NCBI RefSeq assembly: GCF_009830105.1
Contig: NZ_WURB01000005.1
Span: 62,001-126,000 of the forward strand
DNA from: Microvirga makkahensis
Lineage (GTDB): Bacteria; Pseudomonadota; Alphaproteobacteria; Rhizobiales; Beijerinckiaceae
Direction: 5' to 3'
Length of the DNA stretch: 64,000 bases
Made by a program: the position numbers and the translations under genes. The notes beneath the pieces were generated by a model that was not told the origin of the DNA, made no database searches, and was given only the letters and a program-made list of their open reading frames with translations. Below are positions 19,701 to 30,016 of the stretch, in pieces (the stretch's first letter is position 1; each line of letters opens with the position of its first letter).

Positions 19701-20156
19701 TTGAGTAACGTGAAGCCTTTACGCATCCTCATCGTCGAAGACGAGTTCCTGATCGCGCTGGAGCTCGAGAGTCTGCTTCAGGACGCAGGACACGACGTGG
19801 TTGGGATTGCCGCCACGTCGGGCGAAGCCATCGCCCTCGGCCAGCAGCTTGCGCCCGATCTCGCCTTCGTGGACATCCACCTGGCCGACGGGCTAACGGG
19901 GATCGACGTCGCCCGTAATCTCTCCGACCAGCATCATGTGACCGTGCTGTTCATGACGGCCAATGCCAAGCGCATCCCCGAGGACTTTGCCGGAGCGCGC
20001 GGCGTGATCGCAAAGCCCTATACTGAGCGCGGCGTGCAGGAGGCTTTGGCCTATGTCACCGCCGAGCAGGAGCATGAACCCAGGGGCACGGACCGGATGA
20101 CGTTCGTCCCTTTTGATGCGAACAGCCGCGAGGACAGCAGCTCCAAGCTGTCCTAA
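19701..20156 (+). CDS. Single-domain response regulator (receiver only)
   Basis: A 151-residue CheY-like receiver: ILIVEDEFLIALELE at the start (acidic triad), the phospho-acceptor Asp in DLAFVDIHLADG, the conserved Thr in VLFMTANA and Lys in VIAKPYTERG. About 30 polar C-terminal residues follow, with no DNA-binding or enzymatic output domain. No histidine kinase is adjacent. The best start is TTG at 19701, 6 bases after GGGGAGG; GTG at 19710 is the alternative. It converges on mutS with 12 bp between stops. Confidence 0.88.
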   Translation: MSNVKPLRILIVEDEFLIALELESLLQDAGHDVVGIAATSGEAIALGQQLAPDLAFVDIHLADGLTGIDVARNLSDQHHVTVLFMTANAKRIPEDFAGARGVIAKPYTERGVQEALAYVTAEQEHEPRGTDRMTFVPFDANSREDSSSKLS

Positions 20157-20168
20157 GACCCTTATCTC

Positions 20169-22895
20169 CTATCGTTGAGCCTTCAACCGGTAGAGCGCCT
20201 CGAGCGCTTCCCGTGGCGTCATCTGATCGGGATCGAGCGCGTCGAGAGCCTCGCGCAGAATGTCCTTCTGCGGGGCCTTGGCGGGCTGCGAGCGAACCGG
20301 GGCGGCGAAGAGCGGCAGATCGTCGACGAGCGCCCGCTTCGGGTGCTCCCTGTCCGATTTCTCGAGCTCGCTCAGAATCGTCTTCGCGCGCTCGACCACC
20401 GCCGAGGGAAGGCCGGCAAGGCGTGCCACCTGCAAGCCGTAGGAACGGTCGGCGGCGCCGGGCACCACCTCGTGCAGGAACACCACGTCTCCGTTCCATT
20501 CCGTGACCTTCAGCGTCGCATTGTGAATGCGCGGCAGCCTCTCGGCGAGGGCGGTCAGTTCGTGAAAATGCGTGGCGAAGAGCGCGCGGCAGCGATTGGC
20601 CTCGTGCAGGTGCTCGATGGCGGCCCAGGCGATGGACAGGCCGTCGAAGGTGGACGTGCCGCGGCCGATCTCGTCGAGGATGACGAGGGAGCGCGCCGTC
20701 GCCTGATTGAGGATGGCGGCGGTCTCCACCATCTCGACCATGAAGGTCGAGCGGCCGCGGGCGAGATCGTCGGCTGCCCCCACGCGGGAGAAGAGGCGGT
20801 CGACGACACCGATATGCGCCTCCTTCGCAGGAACGAAGGAACCCATCTGAGCCAGAACGACGATGAGCGCATTCTGGCGCAGGTAGGTCGACTTTCCGCC
20901 CATGTTCGGGCCGGTGATCAGCAGAATGCGGCCTGCATCCTTGCCCGAGAGGTCGGCGTCGTTGGCGATGAAGGCCGTACCTTCCTGTTTGAGGGCCGCC
21001 TCGACGACCGGATGGCGGCCACCCTTCACCGCGAAGGCGAGGCTCGTGTCGACGACGGGCCGGGTCCAGTCGAGCCGCACGGCGAGATCGGCCAAGGCGG
21101 CCGTCACGTCGATCACGGCGATGGCCCCGGCGGCCGAGGCGACCTCGCCCGAAAGATCGAGAAGTTCTTGCGCCATCTCGTCGAAGAGGCCGAGTTCGAT
21201 CTTCAGGGCGCGGTCGGCGGCGGAGGCGATCTTCGCCTCCAGCTCGCCCAGTTCCTGCGTGGAGAAGCGCATGGCGCCCGCCATGGTCTGGCGGTGGATG
21301 AAGATGTCCTTGAAGGGATCCTTCAGCAGATCCTCGCCCACGTTCTGCGGCACTTCGACGAAATAGCCGATCATGTGGTTGTGCTTCACCCGGAGGGTGC
21401 GGCAGCCGGTATCGCTGGCGTAGCGTGCTTGGAGCGCCGCGATGAAGCGGCGGGAATCCTGCTGCAGCTCGCGCAGCTCGTCGAGATTGGCGTCGTATCC
21501 GGCGCGCACGAAGCCGCCGTCGCGCTTGAGCAGCGGCAACTCGTCCGCGAGCGCAGCCGCGAGCCTGTCCGCCACGTCCGTGCGCAGGGACTGGAGCTGC
21601 CGCGCATTCGTTGAAAGCTCCTTCGGCAGATCCGGCGTGATGGCGAGTTCGAGCCCGAGTTCGCGCGCCGCGAACAACCCGTCTCGCACGCAGGCGAGGT
21701 CGCGCGGCCCGCCGCGCCCGAGGCTGAGGCGCGACAAGGCCCGCGCCAGATCCGGCGAACGCTTGAGGATGCGCCGCAGGCGCTCGCGCAGATCCGCGTT
21801 CTCCGCCAGGAAGGCCACCGCATCCTGCCGCTCGCGGATCAAGTCGGAATCGGTGAGGGGACCCGCCAGCCGCTCCGCGAGACAGCGGGCTCCGCCCGGA
21901 GTCACCGTGCGGTCGATGGTCGCGAGCAGGCTGCCGGCGCGCTCGCCCGCGAGCGTGCGCGTGAGTTCGAGATTGGCGCGGGTCGCCGCATCGATGGCAA
22001 GCGCCGCCCCGGCGGTTTCGCGAGACGGCGGGTTGAGAACCGGGCGGCTGTCGATCTGCGTCTTCTCGATGTAGAACAGCACGCTGCCCGCCGCCGTGAT
22101 CTCGGCCGGGCCGAAGGATCCGAAGGCGTCCAGGGTGGCGACGCCGAAATACTCCTTCAGTCGCCGCTCCGCAGAGGCCGGATCGAGCCCGTCCCGGGAG
22201 AGCGGCGTGATCGACGCCCGGGTCTCCCGCCAGAAGCCGGAAAGCTCCGGGTCGTCGTGGATGACGTCGGGCACCAGAATCTCGCGTGGCTCGAAGCGGG
22301 CGATTTCCGCGGGCAGGCCCGTGGCATCGGTCTCGCTCAGGACGAAATGGCCCGTGGAGATGTCCACGGCGGCAAGGCCGTAGCACCATTGCGTATCGGA
22401 GATGCGGCGGCGGGCCAGGCCCAGAAGGAAATTGGCGCGACCCGGCTCCAGCAGGCGCTCCTCGGTAATGGTGCCGGGGGTGACGAGGCGCACCACGTCC
22501 CTGCGCACCACGGATTTGGAGCCGCGCTTCTTCGCCTCGGCCGGATCCTCGGTCTGTTCGCAGACGGCGACCCGGTGGCCGAGGCCGATGAGCCTCTGAA
22601 GGTAATCGTCCGCCCGGTCCACCGGCACGCCGCACATGGGAATGTCCTGCCCCAGATGCTTGCCGCGCTTGGTGAGCACGATCCCGAGCGCCTGGCTCGC
22701 GATTTCCGCATCCTCGAAGAACAGCTCGTAGAAATCCCCCATCCGGTAGAACAGCAGGCTGTCCGGATTGGCGGCCTTGATCTCGATATACTGCGCCATC
22801 ATGGGCGTGACGCGGCTGTCCTGCGCGGGCTTCTGGCCGGCGGGACTGGTCTGCTCGTTTCGGTCGGAGGCTCGGTACAGGGCTTGGGACGACAT
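20169..22895 (-). CDS. mutS: DNA mismatch repair protein MutS
   Basis: Recognises mismatches and small loops, then recruits MutL. The 908-residue protein has the mismatch-binding domain I with [32 protein letters not shown] (phenylalanine wedge region), connector, lever and clamp, and the ABC-type ATPase with [25 protein letters not shown] and [10 protein letters not shown] short helix-turn-helix dimerisation tail follows. The ATG before SSQALYRAS is chosen; upstream open codons overlap the divergent maeB region. mutL is not in the window. Confidence 0.97.
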   Translation of the reverse strand: MSSQALYRASDRNEQTSPAGQKPAQDSRVTPMMAQYIEIKAANPDSLLFYRMGDFYELFFEDAEIASQALGIVLTKRGKHLGQDIPMCGVPVDRADDYLQRLIGLGHRVAVCEQTEDPAEAKKRGSKSVVRRDVVRLVTPGTITEERLLEPGRANFLLGLARRRISDTQWCYGLAAVDISTGHFVLSETDATGLPAEIARFEPREILVPDVIHDDPELSGFWRETRASITPLSRDGLDPASAERRLKEYFGVATLDAFGSFGPAEITAAGSVLFYIEKTQIDSRPVLNPPSRETAGAALAIDAATRANLELTRTLAGERAGSLLATIDRTVTPGGARCLAERLAGPLTDSDLIRERQDAVAFLAENADLRERLRRILKRSPDLARALSRLSLGRGGPRDLACVRDGLFAARELGLELAITPDLPKELSTNARQLQSLRTDVADRLAAALADELPLLKRDGGFVRAGYDANLDELRELQQDSRRFIAALQARYASDTGCRTLRVKHNHMIGYFVEVPQNVGEDLLKDPFKDIFIHRQTMAGAMRFSTQELGELEAKIASAADRALKIELGLFDEMAQELLDLSGEVASAAGAIAVIDVTAALADLAVRLDWTRPVVDTSLAFAVKGGRHPVVEAALKQEGTAFIANDADLSGKDAGRILLITGPNMGGKSTYLRQNALIVVLAQMGSFVPAKEAHIGVVDRLFSRVGAADDLARGRSTFMVEMVETAAILNQATARSLVILDEIGRGTSTFDGLSIAWAAIEHLHEANRCRALFATHFHELTALAERLPRIHNATLKVTEWNGDVVFLHEVVPGAADRSYGLQVARLAGLPSAVVERAKTILSELEKSDREHPKRALVDDLPLFAAPVRSQPAKAPQKDILREALDALDPDQMTPREALEALYRLKAQR

Positions 22896-23046
22896 CCGCC
22901 CTATGTAGCAAAGCCTGCTCTCCCTTTCACCCGTATCCTGGACGCCGGGCAAAGGGTGTGCACAAGTCTTGAGACGGGCTGCCCTAGGCCTTATGGTCGC
23001 ATCCCCCTTCGAACACGCGCCCTGTGGCCAGAAACACGAAAGTCCC

Positions 23047-25338
23047 ATGACCGAAGAAACGTCCTTCAATCGCCGCAAGCGCCCCACCTTCACCGACCAG
23101 GAGGCGCTGCAGTTCCATGCCCAAGGCAGACCCGGCAAGCTCGAGGTCGTGCCCACGAAGCCGATGGCGACCCAGCGGGATCTGTCCCTGGCCTATTCAC
23201 CGGGCGTGGCGGTGCCGGTGCTGGCGATCGCGGAAAACCCGGCATGCGCCTTCGATTACACCACGCGCTCCAACATGGTGGCGGTGATCTCGAACGGCAC
23301 GGCGATCCTGGGGCTCGGCAATCTCGGCGCGCTGGCGTCGAAACCCGTGATGGAGGGAAAGTCGGTTCTCTTCAAGCGCTTCGCGGACGTGGATTCCATC
23401 GACCTCGAGGTCGACACGGAGGACGCTGATGCCTTCATCAACTGCGTCCGCTATCTGGGCCCCTCCTTCGGCGGCATCAACCTGGAGGACATCAAGGCGC
23501 CCGAATGTTTCATCATCGAGGAACGCCTGCGGGAACTCATGGACATTCCCGTCTTCCATGACGACCAGCACGGCACGGCCATCATCGCCGCCGCGGGGCT
23601 CATCAACGCGCTGCATCTCACCGGCCGGGACATGGCTGAGACCAGGCTCGTGGTGAACGGCGCGGGGGCTGCCGGCATCGCCTGCACCGAGCTTCTGAAG
23701 GCCATGGGCTTCGCGCCCAACAACGTGATCCTCTGCGACACGAAGGGCGTCATCTACAAAGGCCGCACGGAGGGCATGAACCAGTGGAAGTCCGCGCACG
23801 CCGCCGAGACGGATGCGCGGACGCTGGCCGATGCGCTGAACGGAGCGGACGCGGTGTTCGGCCTTTCCGCAAAGGGCGCCTTCACGGACGACATGATCCG
23901 GTCCATGGCGCCCAATCCGATCATCTTCGCCATGGCCAATCCCGATCCGGAGATCACGCCCGAGGAAGTGGCGCGCATCCGCAATGATGTGATCATCGCC
24001 ACCGGACGATCGGATTATCCCAATCAGGTCAACAACGTCCTGGGCTTCCCCTACATCTTCCGCGGCGCCCTCGACGTGCAGGCTACCACGATCAACATGG
24101 AGATGAAGGTCGCGGCCGCGCAGGCGCTGGCCGAGCTCGCCCGCGAGGACGTGCCGGACGAGGTCGCGGCAGCCTACCAGGGCGCGCGGCCACGCTTCGG
24201 CCGCGACTACATCATACCCGTCCCCTTCGATCCGCGTCTCATCCACACCATTCCGATGGCGGTGGCCCGGGCGGCCATGGATACGGGCGTAGCCCGCCGT
24301 CCCATCGTGGACATGAAAGCCTACAAGGCGCAGCTCTCCGCGCGGCGCGATCCCGTCGCCGGGACGCTCAACCGCATCTTCGAGCGGGTGCGCAAGATGC
24401 CCAAGCGCGTGGTCTTCGCCGAGGGCGAGGAGGAGAAGGTCATCCGCGCCGCTCTGTCCTTCGTCAACCAGGGACTCGGCCGCGCCATCCTCGTGGGACG
24501 CGAGGAGCGGATCTACGAGACGGCTGCGCAGGCCGGCATCGACCTCGAGGGCCGCGAAGGCATCGAGATCCACAACGCACGCCTCTCCCATCGCAACAGC
24601 ACCTATGCGCAGTTCCTCTACGAGCGCCTGCAGCGCAAGGGCTATCTGTTCCGCGACTGCCAGCGCCTGATCAATCAGGACCGCAATCACTTCGCGGCCT
24701 CGATGGTCGCGCTCGGCGATGCGGACGCCATGGTGACGGGCGCGACCCGCAACTATTCGACGGCGCTCGCCGATGTTCGGCATGTGATCGACGCCAAGCC
24801 CGGCCACCGGGTCATCGGCGTCTCGCTCTGCCTCGCGCGCGGGCACACGGTTCTCGTGGCGGATACCGCGATCCACGAAATGCCGAATGCGCAGGAGCTG
24901 GCGGAAATCGCCATGGAAGCCGCAGGGGTGGCCCGCCGCCTCGGCTACGAGCCACGCGTGGCGCTGCTGTCGTTCTCGACCTTCGGTCATCCGCGCGCCG
25001 AGCGCGCCGAGAAGATCCAGGAAGCCGTGGAGATCCTCGACGACCTGCGAGTCGATTTCGAATACGACGGCGAGATGGCGGCGGATGTGGCGCTCAATCG
25101 CGATCTCATGGCGCAATATCCCTTCAGCCGCCTGACCGGGCCTGCGAACGTGCTCGTCATGCCCGCATTCCACTCCGCATCCATCTCCACCAAGCTGCTG
25201 CAGGAGCTCGGCGGCGCGATGGTCATGGGGCCGCTCGTGGTGGGGCTCGACAAGCCGGTGCAGATCGTCTCGCTCGGCGCCACCGACAACGACATCGTCA
25301 ACATGGCGGCTTTGGCGGCCTACAACATCGGCGGCTGA
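23047..25338 (+). CDS. maeB: NADP-dependent malic enzyme with C-terminal phosphotransacetylase-like domain
   Basis: Oxidatively decarboxylates malate to pyruvate, giving NADPH. The 763-residue protein has the malic domain ([14 protein letters not shown], the metal/cofactor segment DDQHGTAI, dinucleotide loop [10 protein letters not shown]) over about 1-430. A PTA-like domain ([16 protein letters not shown] onward) fills the rest; in this family it is regulatory and lacks transacetylase activity. The two-domain length matches rhizobial TME/DME. It diverges from mutS across 151 bp. A strong hairpin follows the stop. Confidence 0.95.
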   Translation: MTEETSFNRRKRPTFTDQEALQFHAQGRPGKLEVVPTKPMATQRDLSLAYSPGVAVPVLAIAENPACAFDYTTRSNMVAVISNGTAILGLGNLGALASKPVMEGKSVLFKRFADVDSIDLEVDTEDADAFINCVRYLGPSFGGINLEDIKAPECFIIEERLRELMDIPVFHDDQHGTAIIAAAGLINALHLTGRDMAETRLVVNGAGAAGIACTELLKAMGFAPNNVILCDTKGVIYKGRTEGMNQWKSAHAAETDARTLADALNGADAVFGLSAKGAFTDDMIRSMAPNPIIFAMANPDPEITPEEVARIRNDVIIATGRSDYPNQVNNVLGFPYIFRGALDVQATTINMEMKVAAAQALAELAREDVPDEVAAAYQGARPRFGRDYIIPVPFDPRLIHTIPMAVARAAMDTGVARRPIVDMKAYKAQLSARRDPVAGTLNRIFERVRKMPKRVVFAEGEEEKVIRAALSFVNQGLGRAILVGREERIYETAAQAGIDLEGREGIEIHNARLSHRNSTYAQFLYERLQRKGYLFRDCQRLINQDRNHFAASMVALGDADAMVTGATRNYSTALADVRHVIDAKPGHRVIGVSLCLARGHTVLVADTAIHEMPNAQELAEIAMEAAGVARRLGYEPRVALLSFSTFGHPRAERAEKIQEAVEILDDLRVDFEYDGEMAADVALNRDLMAQYPFSRLTGPANVLVMPAFHSASISTKLLQELGGAMVMGPLVVGLDKPVQIVSLGATDNDIVNMAALAAYNIGG

Positions 25339-25367
25339 TCGCCTTCAGGGCCTGTGCGACGGGGGCT

Positions 25368-25392
25368 GGGCGGGGAGCGGTTCTCCCCGCCC
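25368..25392 (+). terminator. Strong hairpin after maeB
   Basis: A perfect 10-bp stem, GGGCGGGGAG (25368-25377) with CTCCCCGCCC (25383-25392), has a 5-base loop 29 bases after the maeB stop. There is no U-run, so it may block 3' decay or act with Rho rather than terminate alone. Confidence 0.5.
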
Positions 25393-25522
25393 GGCCGGCG
25401 CCGGCTCCGCCTCCGGCGGGATGAGGGCAGGGGCGGCGTTCACGGCCGCCATGTCCGATCGGCGAATGGCCAAGCGATGGCCGAAGAGATAAGGGCCTGA
25501 CGACCGGGCAAGAGGGGCAATC

Positions 25523-26143
25523 GTGAACACTCGGCAACCCACGACGGTGGTTTTCGATATTGGCAACGTCCTGCTGCGCTGGGATCCGCGCCATCTCTAC
25601 CGCACCATCTTCGAGGACGAGACGGAGATGGAGTGGTTCCTGGGCCATGTCTGCACACCGGCCTGGAACGTGGAGCAGGACAGAGGCCGCGACTGGGACG
25701 AGGCGGTCGCCCTTCTCGTGAACGAGCATCCTCGGCATGAGAGCGCGATTCGCGCCTTCCACGAGCGCTGGCCGGAAACCATCTCGGGGACCTACGAGCA
25801 GAACGTGGCCCTGCTCCTGCGGCTGCGGGGGGCCGGGGTGCCGAACTACTCCATCACCAACTTCTCGGGGCCCAAGTTCAGCCTTGCGAAGGAGCTCTTT
25901 CCCTTCCTGGCAGGATTCGACGGGGTGATCGTCTCGGGCGACGAGCGGCTTCTGAAGCCCGATCCCGCCATCTACCACCTCCTGGTCGACCGCTACGGGC
26001 TCGATGCGGCCGATTGCGTGTTCATCGACGATTCGCGGGCCAATGTCGAAACGGCCCGCGCGGTGGGCATGCACGCGATCCATTATCCCGACGAGCAGGT
26101 CGATCTCGCCGTGGAGCTGCGGCGATACGGCTTTCCCGTCTGA
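25523..26143 (+). CDS. HAD-superfamily hydrolase
   Basis: A 206-residue haloacid-dehalogenase-like phosphatase. Motif I is VVFDIGNVLLRWDP (first Asp nucleophile; the usual second Asp is Gly-Asn here, as in many HAD-IA YihX-like members), motif II is SITNFS, Lys in SGDERLLKPDPAIY, and motif III/IV is VFIDDSRANVETA. A helical cap lies between about 20 and 85. The substrate is unknown; small sugar phosphates are typical. The GTG start has an AGAGGGG site 5 bases upstream. hrpB follows in the same direction, 41 bp on. Confidence 0.9.
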   Translation: MNTRQPTTVVFDIGNVLLRWDPRHLYRTIFEDETEMEWFLGHVCTPAWNVEQDRGRDWDEAVALLVNEHPRHESAIRAFHERWPETISGTYEQNVALLLRLRGAGVPNYSITNFSGPKFSLAKELFPFLAGFDGVIVSGDERLLKPDPAIYHLLVDRYGLDAADCVFIDDSRANVETARAVGMHAIHYPDEQVDLAVELRRYGFPV

Positions 26144-26184
26144 GGCAGGCTTGCTCTTCGGGCCGGCTTGCGCCATCAGGCGGC

Positions 26185-28650
26185 ATGCGCGTTTTCGATA
26201 CCTCTCTGCCCATCGATGCGGTGCTCGCCGATCTTTCGGCGAGCCTGCGCAGCAGCGCCAATGCGGTGCTGGTCGCCCCGCCCGGTGCGGGCAAGACCAC
26301 ACGGGTGCCGCTCATCCTGCTCGACGAGCCCTGGGTGGGGGGCGGAAAGATCATCGTGCTGGAGCCCCGCCGCCTGGCGGCTCGGGCCGCGGCGGAGCGC
26401 ATGGCCCAGACGCTGGGGGAGCCGGTGGGAGAGACGGTCGGCCTTCGCGTCCGCCTGGGCTCCAAGGTGAGCCGCAGGACGCGGATCGAGGTGGTGACGG
26501 AAGGCGTCTTCGCCCGCATGATCCTCGACGATCCCTCCCTCGACGGCACCGCAGCCGTGCTGTTCGACGAGTTTCATGAGCGTTCTCTCGATGCCGATCT
26601 CGGTCTTGCCCTCGCCCTTGATGCGCAGGGCGGCCTGCGCGAGGACCTGCGCCTGCTCGTCATGTCGGCGACGCTCGATGGCGCACGCGTGGCGAAGCTC
26701 CTGGGGGATGCACCGGTGATCGAGTCCGAGGGGCGGGCCTATCCGGTGGAGACCCGCTATCTCGGGCGCGACCCCAATCGGCGCATCGAGGATCAGGTAG
26801 CGGATGCCGTCACCCGCGCTCTTCGCGCTGAGACAGGATCGATCCTGGTATTCTTGCCGGGGCAGGGGGAGATCCGGCGCGTCGAGACCATGCTGCGCGA
26901 ACGCATCGCCGATCCCGCTATCGACATCGCGCCGCTCTACGGTGCGCTCGACCGGGCTGTGCAGGATCTGGCGGTGAGCCCCGCCAGGCCCGACCGGCGC
27001 AAGATCGTGCTCGCCACGTCCATCGCGGAAACGTCGCTCACCATCGAGGGCGTGCGGGTGGTCGTCGATGCGGGCCTTGCCCGCGTACCCGTCTATGAGC
27101 CGAATATCGGCCTGACGCGCCTCGAGACCGTGCGCGTCTCGCGCGCCGCCGCCGATCAGCGCCGCGGCCGTGCCGGTAGAACGGAGCCCGGGGTCTGCTA
27201 CCGACTGTGGGAGGAGGCCGCGACCGGTGCGCTCGAGGCCTTCATGCGCCCCGAGATCCTGTCGGCCGATCTCGCTCCGCTGCTCCTCGACTGCGCGGCT
27301 TGGGGTGTCACGGATCCGTCCACGCTCGCCTTCCTCGATCCGCCACCCGCTCCCGCCGTGAAGGAAGCGCGCGCGCTGCTTCAACAGCTCGACGCGCTCG
27401 ATGGCGAGGGGCGCATCACGGAGACGGGGCGGCGCCTGCGCGACCTGCCTCTGCCGCCGCGCCTGGCCCGGATGGTCCTGAGCGCGGGCGAGAGCGGGCA
27501 GGCGCGCGACGCGGCGGACCTCGCTGCCGTTCTCGTCGAGCGTGGGCTCGGCGGCGACGCGGTGGATCTGACCGAGCGCGTCGAGCGCTTCCGCCGCGAC
27601 CGCTCGCGGCGCGCGGAGGACATGCGGCGCATGGCCGAGAACTGGGCAGGAAGCCGGACGGCTCCTGCCAAAGGCGAGCCCCGCTCCTTCGGCGCCCTGC
27701 TCACGCTCGCCTATCCCGATCGCCTCGCCAAGGCGCGGAGCAAGCCGGGCGAATATCTGATGGCGAACGGGCGCGGCGCTTTGCTGGAGGCGCACGAGCG
27801 TCTGGCGAAGGAGCCTGCTCTCGCCATTGCCGAGATCGCGGGCGGCGCGGCCTCCGCCCGCATCCTCGCCGCCGCTCCGATCGCCGTGGAGGAGATCGAG
27901 GCTGCCTTTGCGGACAGGATGGAGCAGAGGGACGAGATCGCCTTCGACCGGCAGGCGAAGGCGCTGCGCGCCCGCGGCGTGCGCCGCCTCGGGGCGCTCG
28001 TGTTGAGTGAACGTCCGCTGAAGGTCCCCGCGACGGAGGAGGCCGCGCGCGCTCTTGCCAGGGGGCTCTTGTCCCTGGGGCTCGACGTGCTGCCCTGGTC
28101 CAAGGCGCTGGCGCAGTGGCGCGACCGCGTGATGTTCCTGCGCAGGGCGGAGGGCGACGAATGGCCCGACCTCTCCGACGAGGCGCTGACCGCGACGGCG
28201 GATGAATGGCTGGCGCCACATCTTGTGGGAAAGAGCGGTCTGAGCGAGATCGGCGCCGACCTCCTCAGCGAGGCCCTGCGCGGTCTTCTGCCCTGGAACC
28301 TCCAGCGGCGCCTCGACGCCGAGGCGCCGTCGCATGTCGAGGTGCCGACGGGTTCGCAGATCCCGGTCGATTATGGCTCGCCGGAAGGGCCCGTCCTCGC
28401 GGTGCGCGTGCAGGAACTGTTCGGCCTCGACAGGCATCCCACCATCGCGGCGGGGCGCGTTCCGCTCATCCTGCACCTTCTCTCGCCGGCGCAGCGTCCC
28501 ATCCAGATCACCCGTGATCTGCCGGGCTTCTGGCGCGGGTCATGGGCGGCGGTGCGGGCCGACATGCGTGGGCAATACCCCAAGCATCCCTGGCCGGACG
28601 ATCCGCTCACGGCGCCGCCGACACGGCGCGCGCATAAGCGGCAGACCTGA
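26185..28650 (+). CDS. hrpB: ATP-dependent DEXH-box RNA helicase HrpB
   Basis: An 821-residue superfamily 2 helicase of unclear cellular role. Motifs in order: PPGAGKTTRVPLILL (Walker A), LEPRRLAARAAAERMA, LFDEFHERSLDADL (DEFH), MSATLDG, then in the second RecA domain FLPGQGEIRRVE, LATSIAETSLTIEGV and QRRGRAGRTEPGVCYRLW. The HA2 and HrpB C-terminal domains complete it, with DYGSPEGPVLAVRVQELFGL near the end. The ATG before RVFDTSLPID gives the standard N-terminus. The final residues are basic (RRAHKRQT). Confidence 0.95.
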   Translation: MRVFDTSLPIDAVLADLSASLRSSANAVLVAPPGAGKTTRVPLILLDEPWVGGGKIIVLEPRRLAARAAAERMAQTLGEPVGETVGLRVRLGSKVSRRTRIEVVTEGVFARMILDDPSLDGTAAVLFDEFHERSLDADLGLALALDAQGGLREDLRLLVMSATLDGARVAKLLGDAPVIESEGRAYPVETRYLGRDPNRRIEDQVADAVTRALRAETGSILVFLPGQGEIRRVETMLRERIADPAIDIAPLYGALDRAVQDLAVSPARPDRRKIVLATSIAETSLTIEGVRVVVDAGLARVPVYEPNIGLTRLETVRVSRAAADQRRGRAGRTEPGVCYRLWEEAATGALEAFMRPEILSADLAPLLLDCAAWGVTDPSTLAFLDPPPAPAVKEARALLQQLDALDGEGRITETGRRLRDLPLPPRLARMVLSAGESGQARDAADLAAVLVERGLGGDAVDLTERVERFRRDRSRRAEDMRRMAENWAGSRTAPAKGEPRSFGALLTLAYPDRLAKARSKPGEYLMANGRGALLEAHERLAKEPALAIAEIAGGAASARILAAAPIAVEEIEAAFADRMEQRDEIAFDRQAKALRARGVRRLGALVLSERPLKVPATEEAARALARGLLSLGLDVLPWSKALAQWRDRVMFLRRAEGDEWPDLSDEALTATADEWLAPHLVGKSGLSEIGADLLSEALRGLLPWNLQRRLDAEAPSHVEVPTGSQIPVDYGSPEGPVLAVRVQELFGLDRHPTIAAGRVPLILHLLSPAQRPIQITRDLPGFWRGSWAAVRADMRGQYPKHPWPDDPLTAPPTRRAHKRQT

Positions 28651-28825
28651 CATCCTCGGCCGTGGTGATCTCTGCAAGAGAATGCACGACGGGCAACGGC
28701 CCCATTCCAAGCAGGGCCCCAGCCAGCGTGTTGATCTGGACGCGGTAGGTTTCGCGCGGTGGAGACGGGAATATCTTGGTGCTCTCAGCGATGGCACGGA
28801 AATCCGCGCGGGCCTTGGCTGACAT
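28607..28825 (-). CDS. Small hypothetical protein overlapping the hrpB end
   Basis: A 72-residue minus-strand frame that overlaps the last 44 bases of hrpB. It reads like a soluble amphipathic protein (VQINTLAGALLGMGPLPVVHSLAEITTAEDV), without signal or known motif. The ribosome site is poor. It may be a real lineage-specific gene, or chance in GC-rich DNA. Confidence 0.3.
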   Translation of the reverse strand: MSAKARADFRAIAESTKIFPSPPRETYRVQINTLAGALLGMGPLPVVHSLAEITTAEDVRSAAYARAVSAAP

Positions 28826-29194
28826 CCATGGGTGTCGCCCGGAGGCGTGAAGAGAGAGGTCGAGAGTTTTCTCAATGCAAGTGGAACTGTTTCGGAGCGA
28901 AACCTGTTCTCAGCGCGAAGGCACTTCGCTGCGGTCTTGACCATAGTGCCCTCTGAGGGATCGTCATCCTTCAGAGTTCTTCTTCCTCAAATCCCGCTCT
29001 CCTTAGTAAATGAAAGTCTGTCGGATCTGGCTATGTGTGTAGCCGTGCCGATTTGCGTTTAAATTCGGTTAACCCGAGGAGAATTTTTGCCGAATTAGGA
29101 CTAGGAACCAAATTCGTTCCTCTGCGTCTTCATGGATATAGGCTGATGTTCTTCAGCCTGCTTTCAAAAATCCTAAGTCTTGTAGGTGAACCCC
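28826..29194. other. Lower-GC leader region of the Gly-rich exported protein
   Basis: From about 28960 to 29180 the base composition drops to roughly even AT/GC, unlike the surrounding DNA. It contains a near-palindrome GGAACCAAATTCGTTCC (29104-29120) and a perfect 7-bp hairpin AGGCTGA/TCAGCCT (29140-29146, 29153-29159). GGAAC plus 16 bases reaches CGTC, one mismatch from an EcfG -10. No gene is seen. Confidence 0.5.
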
Positions 29195-29956
29195 ATGAAG
29201 CGTTCGCACGCTCTTGCTTTGTCTGGCGCTATCCTCTCCCTTGCCTTCTCAATACCATCCAATGCTCAGGTCGCTCGGTCCACCCAGCAGTGTGTCCCGG
29301 CTGTCGCTGATGTTTCTATGTACCACAACTGCCGTCTTCGGGTTGTTGCGGGCCAGGAAGTCTGCCGTTGTGCAATTCGGCCTCAGGCGCTCCGCAGAAT
29401 GGATCGCCGACAAGACCAGGATCAGGCTGCCACGATCACCGGGTCGATCGGCAGTCGCCCTGCTTCCCTTCTAGACGCCCCCAGCCCGGTCCGTGGGGGA
29501 ACGGGTGTCATTGGCGCCGGCAGCCGTGCTTCCGGAAATGCAGGCACTGTCGGCGGTATCGGTAATTCCGGCACAGTGGGCGGGGGGGCAGGCCCGAGCC
29601 GCGGCGGGGCCGTTGCCGACAATGGGGGCGCCGCGGTAGGGGGGCGTGGAAGCACCGGCGGTGTAGGTAATGCTGGTGGCTCGCCCGATGGCACTTCGAC
29701 CGGCGGCATCGGCGGCGATTCTGGCTCTGTGGGTGGTAACGCAGGAGGTCGTGGAAACAACGGCCACGGCAACGACCCGGATGGGAATGACTCATCCAAT
29801 CCTGGCGGCTCTAACAATGGCGATGGCACCGATGCTGACGGTCCTGCCGGCAATGGCGGCGGCCGGGGCGGTGATGGCGGTCCCGGAAACGGCAATGGCG
29901 GCGGCCGGGGCGGTGATGGCGGTCCCGGAAACGGCAATGGCGGCGGCCGGCGCTAA
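29195..29956 (+). CDS. Glycine-rich exported protein with tandem repeats
   Basis: A 253-residue secreted protein. Residues 1-25 are a signal peptide (KR, hydrophobic core, SNA-Q). A short N-terminal segment holds four cysteines (QQC, HNC, then VCRC), and from about residue 75 on the chain is mostly Gly, Asn, Asp and Ser, ending in a 14-residue unit GGGRGGDGGPGNGN repeated almost exactly. Such low-complexity tails occur in surface or matrix proteins, but I cannot assign a family. ATG 29195 has GTAGGTG upstream; GTG 29186 is possible. A hairpin terminator follows. Confidence 0.7.
   Translation: MKRSHALALSGAILSLAFSIPSNAQVARSTQQCVPAVADVSMYHNCRLRVVAGQEVCRCAIRPQALRRMDRRQDQDQAATITGSIGSRPASLLDAPSPVRGGTGVIGAGSRASGNAGTVGGIGNSGTVGGGAGPSRGGAVADNGGAAVGGRGSTGGVGNAGGSPDGTSTGGIGGDSGSVGGNAGGRGNNGHGNDPDGNDSSNPGGSNNGDGTDADGPAGNGGGRGGDGGPGNGNGGGRGGDGGPGNGNGGGRR
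29849..29950 (+). repeat. 42-bp in-frame tandem repeat
   Basis: A 42-base unit starting GGCAATGGCGGCGGCCGGGG at 29849 is repeated exactly at 29891 and begins again at 29933 before diverging. It encodes the repeated 14-residue Gly-rich block, so slippage can change the tail length without breaking the frame. Confidence 0.9.
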
Positions 29957-29982
29957 CACCGCTGAGCTGGTTTGATCTAAGG

Positions 29983-30013
29983 GCCCCTGGCTAGATCTTA
30001 GCCGGGGGCTTCT
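29983..30013 (+). terminator. Terminator of the Gly-rich protein gene
   Basis: GCCCCTGGCTA (29983-29993) pairs with TAGCCGGGGGC (29999-30009) with one mismatch across a 5-base loop, followed by TTCT. It lies 27 bases after the stop codon. Confidence 0.75.
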
Positions 30014-30016
30014 CCG

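Noticed and set aside
19701..20156. PhyR-type regulator
   Set aside because: PhyR has an N-terminal sigma-like domain; this protein is a receiver only.
20056..22911. A 951-codon minus-strand frame overlapping mutS
   Set aside because: It runs in a different frame across the genuine mutS and is dominated by Arg, Gly, Ala and Pro.
28886..28915. Second EcfG-like promoter (GGAAC then GTT)
   Set aside because: The spacer is 18 bases, outside the 16-17 range, and no gene start lies at a suitable distance.
29422..29937. Pro-rich frame antisense to the Gly-rich gene
   Set aside because: Pro codons are the reverse complement of Gly codons, so this follows automatically from the sense gene.
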